This document shows positions 61,067-64,000 of a DNA stretch of 64,000 nt, piece after piece; the first letter of the stretch is position 1, and every line of letters begins with the position of its first letter. The position numbers and the translations under genes are program-made. The notes beneath the pieces are model-generated. The model saw nothing but the letters and a program-made list of their open reading frames with translations. It ran no database searches and was not told the DNA's origin. Source of the DNA: JANQHS01 sp965267505 (GTDB lineage: Bacteria; Bacteroidota; Bacteroidia; Cytophagales; CCMP332). The stretch is taken from positions 1,860,001 to 1,924,000 of the forward strand of contig OZ254081.1 in NCBI GenBank assembly GCA_965267505.1, in the 5' to 3' direction.

Positions 61067-61092
61067 ACCCCGTTGCTAACGGGGTTTTTTTT
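61067..61092 (+). terminator. Rho-independent terminator of nrdBA
   Basis: CCCCGTT (61068-61074), a 3-base loop and AACGGGG (61078-61084), followed by eight T residues. An A-run on the left side means the hairpin could also end the minus-strand gene whose stop (61091) lies inside the T-tract. Confidence 0.9.
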
Positions 61093-61450
61093 ATGCCACC
61101 TTTAAGACATCTGTGGGGGTCTTGACCACTATAGCCTTTTTTCCTTTAATAGCGATCGGTCCCCTTAATAATTCCGGAGTATGGCAAAGGATCTCAAGGA
61201 GTCCTGTCATTGCAATTTCATGTCCCTGAATATGTTGCTGATAATAATCAGAAGCTTTATCCATAACATCCTTTGGTTGCAGTTTCAAAAACCCTAGTAT
61301 CTCTTTCCAAACCGTATTGCTAAGCTTTGTGTGGTTCCAATCAACATCCTGTACGTGTCTGGTTATCGACTTGGCATAGGCAAGGGTTTGTTTTCCTATC
61401 CCCGTCTTAGGATCATAGTACAGATACAACTCATTTGGGTGTAGTTTCAT
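61091..61450 (-). CDS. ArsC/Spx-family-like thioredoxin-fold protein
   Basis: A 119-residue protein of the ArsC/Spx family: NELYLYYDPKTGIGKQTLAYAKSI at the N-terminus, and LLRGPIAIKGKKAIVVKTP near the end, the segment with the substrate-binding Arg (R in LRGPIA). The catalytic Cys of the CxxC/CxxS site is absent (DPKTGIGK instead). It is therefore not an arsenate reductase and could be a regulator or adaptor. Its stop lies in the T-tract of the nrdA terminator. Confidence 0.75.
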   Translation of the reverse strand: MKLHPNELYLYYDPKTGIGKQTLAYAKSITRHVQDVDWNHTKLSNTVWKEILGFLKLQPKDVMDKASDYYQQHIQGHEIAMTGLLEILCHTPELLRGPIAIKGKKAIVVKTPTDVLKVA

Positions 61451-61507
61451 AGCATCTGAGTTTAACGGGAGGTATAAGATAAGGAATTTTGACCATTCCC
61501 TAAAGGA

Positions 61508-62266
61508 TTAACTCTCCTGGCGAAGCTGTAAACCCTTGATCATCAGGCCAAATTCAAGAGCTATGCCAGGATCTTCCTCCAGGATATTTCCAATAACGAG
61601 GTAATCCGCACCGGCTTCAAATAACTCTTCCGCTTTATCAGGGTTTCTTATCCCTCCACCCACGATCAGGGGATTACTGGTTTGTTCTCTTACAGCTTGA
61701 ACCATTTCAGAAGAAATTGGTCTTTCTGCCCCACTCCCCGCATCTAAATAGGTAAGGGATTTCCCCATGTATTCGCCTGCTAAAGCAGTAGTAGCAGCAA
61801 TTTCAGGTTTATTATATGGAATAGGAGCAGTTTGGGTGATATATTCAGCAGTGGTGGCTTGTCCGGTACCTATCAATAAATAGCTACTGGGAATTACTTC
61901 TAAACCGCTTTTCTTCAGGTAAGGTGCAGCCGCCACATGATGGCCAACCAGGTATTCCGGATTCCTTCCAGAGAGCAATGAAAGAAATAGAATAGCATCC
62001 GCTCCGGGATTAACATGCATTGAGTTAGCCGGGAAAATAATTACAGGCAAACCGGTTAGCACTTTTATTTTCTTCAAGGATTCTTCGGAGATATCTTTAT
62101 GGGTCATACTTCCCCCGATGAAGATCATCTCCGCGAATTCTTTGGCAAATTGAAACCTTTGATCCTTACCTGGTTGGTCCAACTTATCGGGATCTACCAA
62201 AAGGATAAGGCCTTTTTTCCCCGAACGGGAATGCTCCTCAAACTTTTTCCTTAGTCGATTCCCCAT
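61508..62266 (-). CDS. Geranylgeranylglyceryl/heptaprenylglyceryl phosphate synthase
   Basis: A 252-residue TIM-barrel prenyltransferase of the GGGP synthase/PcrB family: LILLVDPDKLD, FIGGSMTHKD, LPVIIFPANSMHVNPGADAILFLSLLSG, TYLDAGSGAERPIS and the phosphate-binding VGGGIRNPDKAEELFEAGADYLVIGN. It joins a polyprenyl diphosphate to glycerol-1-phosphate. In Archaea that makes membrane lipid; in Bacteroidota the bacterial form has an unknown product. Its start overlaps the 3' end of the upstream gene by 29 bases. Confidence 0.9.
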   Translation of the reverse strand: MGNRLRKKFEEHSRSGKKGLILLVDPDKLDQPGKDQRFQFAKEFAEMIFIGGSMTHKDISEESLKKIKVLTGLPVIIFPANSMHVNPGADAILFLSLLSGRNPEYLVGHHVAAAPYLKKSGLEVIPSSYLLIGTGQATTAEYITQTAPIPYNKPEIAATTALAGEYMGKSLTYLDAGSGAERPISSEMVQAVREQTSNPLIVGGGIRNPDKAEELFEAGADYLVIGNILEEDPGIALEFGLMIKGLQLRQES

Positions 62267-62579
62267 TTAAAACCGTGTTTTCTTTATCTTCCTTTCCTGG
62301 TCTTAGCACATCGAATAGAATTTGAGCAGCAAAAGGACTTACCATTTTTCCAACTGCTTTTCCAATTCTTCCTTTTTTTGGATTCTTCCCTCCAATAAGG
62401 GAAGCCAGACTTGAGCCCAAGGCCCAAACAGCTAGTCCAGCAGCTCCGGCAATCAATGCCCCTTGCACATATTCACCTAGCTCCTCCTTAAGGCTGATGG
62501 TGTTGTCCTCGATCTCTTGAAGGTGCTTTTTTTGCAATTCCCTCAGCTCTTGTTTCCTTTTCTGGATCTTATTCATCAA
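62238..62579 (-). CDS. YtxH-like small membrane-associated protein
   Basis: A 113-residue protein with a charged N-terminal helix (KRKQELRELQKKHLQE), a hydrophobic glycine/alanine-rich segment at about 40-62 (GALIAGAAGLAVWALG) and a C-terminal stretch SPFAAQILFDVLR. Its ATG overlaps the stop of the upstream holin-like gene (four bases) and its 3' end overlaps the GGGP synthase. Unknown function; the name reflects shape only. Confidence 0.6.
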   Translation of the reverse strand: MMNKIQKRKQELRELQKKHLQEIEDNTISLKEELGEYVQGALIAGAAGLAVWALGSSLASLIGGKNPKKGRIGKAVGKMVSPFAAQILFDVLRPGKEDKENTVLNGESTKEKV

Positions 62580-62932
62580 TCTTCAACCAAGGAGCCAATA
62601 ATCTTTTGTAGAAAACGATTCCCTGAATTAGTGAACTTTAGCAAGCCAATAAAAACAATCATCAAGAAAAGAATTCCTCCCACGATTAAGAATCCTGCAT
62701 AATTGGAGTTAAGCATTGCATTTAGCCATAAAGCAGTTCCGAATCCAAGGAATAGCAACATAAAAAGGCTGAGCAAAAGGAACAGACTGATCAATACAGC
62801 CTTGATCAAAAAACCGGCAAGCTCTTCCCTTAGCTCCAGTTTTATCAATTCAAGTTTTGCTTCCAGATAACCGGAAGCAGAATCGATCAGCTTATCAATG
62901 CTTTCGAGTTTCAAAGTCCCTTTTTTGGCCAA
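62576..62932 (-). CDS. Phage-holin-III-like membrane protein
   Basis: A 118-residue protein with an amphipathic N-terminal region (LDKLIDSASGYLEAKLELIKLE), two membrane helices at about 42-66 and 74-98, and a short tail. It matches the layout of 'phage holin family' proteins that are widely chromosomal in Bacteroidota and unrelated to a phage. First gene of a three-gene overlapping operon with the YtxH-like and GGGP synthase genes. Confidence 0.7.
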   Translation of the reverse strand: MAKKGTLKLESIDKLIDSASGYLEAKLELIKLELREELAGFLIKAVLISLFLLLSLFMLLFLGFGTALWLNAMLNSNYAGFLIVGGILFLMIVFIGLLKFTNSGNRFLQKIIGSLVED

Positions 62933-62954
62933 ATATCGTTAATAATCCCTAGAA

Positions 62955-64000
62955 TTAATTGAAATCAAATCCTCCGGAGACAATGATCAAAACAAAGGGC
63001 AGTAAGAAGAAAACCATCAGAACGTATAAGAATCCCAATAGTCTTTCTTTTTTCACCAGATCACCCAGTCTCTGAGAAATGAATTCATGAAATCTTCCCA
63101 GAGGTAACTTGGGGAAGAAAAGTATGGCAGCATAGAGGTTGAAGAACAAGTGAACCAGAGCTACCTCCTGAGCTTGAACACTTTGTTGTAAGGATGCGAT
63201 CAGAGCTGTTATTGTAGTACCAATATTTGCTCCGATAATGAATGGAAGAGCATTGCTAAGAGAAACCCTTTTTGTGGCCACCAGAGGAATGGTTAACGAT
63301 GTTGTCAATGAACTGGATTGCACCAATGCAGTTGACAGGATCCCATTTCCAAGGGATCTGTATTTATTTCCGAAGAAGCTCCTCTCTAATTGCCTTTGAC
63401 TTTCCCGGATAAAGAGTTTACGGATCAGATTGGTCATCGACCGAATACTTACGAATATCAAAACCATAGATATCAAAAGTAGGATCCAGGCATGATGCCC
63501 AACAGCTGATAATAATAGGTCGCTGAGTTTATCCATGGTGGTAATTCCTTTTTCTAATCCGGAATCGCTTCCTCCCCTAAGGCCTATAAGTTTTGTAATC
63601 TCTTTTGCCGGCATTGAAAGGACATGGAAATAATACTCAAGAGGAAATAAGAGGGCGGTACCTAAAAGGTTAAATAAATTATGAGCCGAAGAGGTTGCGA
63701 AGGCCCTTCCAAATTGATTCCTACTGGTCACATGTGCCAGAGCAACAAGGTTGCTGGTAAGTGTAGTTCCGATATTGGCCCCAAGAATTATGGGTATAGC
63801 GGCTGAAAAATTCAATGTTCCCGCCCCCACCAAAGCCACTGTCATGGAGGTTACTGTTGAGCTACTTTGAATTATTGCTGTCGCTAAAAGCCCAATAAAA
63901 AGAGAAATGAATGGGTTTGCTGTTGCGTTGATCAATTTCTCGACCACTGTGGAACCAAGATTTCCGGATGAAAAACCAAGAAGGCTAACCGAAAAAAGAA
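62955..64000 (-). CDS. Na+/phosphate cotransporter-family protein, 5' end beyond window
   Basis: At least 347 residues of an Na/Pi (NptA-like) cotransporter. Two QSSS repeats are visible, LATAIIQSSSTVTSMTVAL and ILSTALVQSSSLTTSLTIPL, each with downstream GANIGTT. The GTG at 63947 is not the start: the frame remains open to the window edge (LFSVSLLGFSSG...), so the gene continues beyond 64000. It would import phosphate with sodium. The two repeats form an inverted-topology pair. Confidence 0.85.
   Translation of the reverse strand, partial: LFSVSLLGFSSGNLGSTVVEKLINATANPFISLFIGLLATAIIQSSSTVTSMTVALVGAGTLNFSAAIPIILGANIGTTLTSNLVALAHVTSRNQFGRAFATSSAHNLFNLLGTALLFPLEYYFHVLSMPAKEITKLIGLRGGSDSGLEKGITTMDKLSDLLLSAVGHHAWILLLISMVLIFVSIRSMTNLIRKLFIRESQRQLERSFFGNKYRSLGNGILSTALVQSSSLTTSLTIPLVATKRVSLSNALPFIIGANIGTTITALIASLQQSVQAQEVALVHLFFNLYAAILFFPKLPLGRFHEFISQRLGDLVKKERLLGFLYVLMVFFLLPFVLIIVSGGFDFN

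Noticed and set aside
1..64000. tRNA, rRNA, CRISPR array, integrase, transposase
   Set aside because: Intergenic stretches were scanned for tRNA T-loop and repeat-spacer patterns; none was seen.

Overview
The window is chromosomal DNA of a Bacteroidota bacterium, probably from the Flavobacteriia or a related gliding or marine class. Three secreted proteins carry C-terminal type IX secretion (T9SS) sorting domains (ends at 26974, 35772 and 37263). Genes rarely show a Shine-Dalgarno site. Promoters fit the TTG/TAnnTTTG pattern of this phylum. Many small families are typical of it: DUF4230, DUF6702, DUF6249, YHYH, PadR plus permease-prefix transporters, sigma factor/beta-barrel pairs, bacterial GGGP synthase, and bL21-bL27 next to nrdBA.

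Layout. 0.1-8.9 kb: an M19-like dipeptidase, then a tightly packed plus-strand cluster of small membrane proteins, two lipoproteins (one DUF4230) and an endolysin-like amidase without signal peptide, facing a DUF2235 (Tle1-like) lipase. 9.1-13.2 kb: a visibly more GC-rich block with a metallo-beta-lactamase-fold lipoprotein, a two-module FtsX/MacB permease and its PadR regulator. 13.5-20.9 kb: a two-gene unit, a 1948-residue beta-propeller/coiled-coil protein followed by a polymorphic-toxin-like protein, with no obvious immunity gene. 21-25 kb: an ECF42-type sigma factor with its DGPF/YCII partner, a VOC protein, a secreted protein and a membrane-bound AraC regulator. 25.3-32.9 kb: DUF6702/YHYH secreted proteins, CpcT-like lipoprotein, an ECF sigma module with mirror-image divergent promoters, another FtsX permease, and a four-helix-bundle gene bracketed by inverted repeats. 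32.9-38.7 kb: a minus-strand run of a PKD lipoprotein, an inner-membrane/beta-barrel fusion, its ECF sigma factor and two T9SS-exported PKD proteins.

39-51.4 kb is mixed housekeeping and stress genes: DUF1801 proteins, three one-component regulators (two AraC, one HxlR with a candidate operator), META, S9 peptidase, YHS and AhpD-like proteins, quinone-reductase-like enzyme, an arsC-nitrilase pair and a CPBP protease. It also holds a frame-broken gene remnant at 43.4-43.6 kb. 51.5-64 kb is core-like: a BNR-repeat protein, a fatty-acid desaturase, DUF192, rplU-rpmA, nrdB-nrdA, an ArsC-like protein, GGGP synthase, holin-like membrane proteins and a Na/Pi symporter that runs off the right end. 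The rplU-nrdB gap holds two consensus DnaA boxes facing each other plus weaker ones, so it is a candidate replication origin or a DnaA-controlled nrd promoter.

No tRNA, rRNA, CRISPR array, transposase or integrase was seen. The strongest unusual signals are the divergent ECF promoters (28.8 kb), the DnaA-box cluster (57.4 kb), the inverted-repeat-flanked four-helix-bundle cassette (31.7-32.1 kb), the giant protein/toxin pair (13.5-20.8 kb) and the amidase/small-membrane-protein cluster (1.7-8.9 kb).
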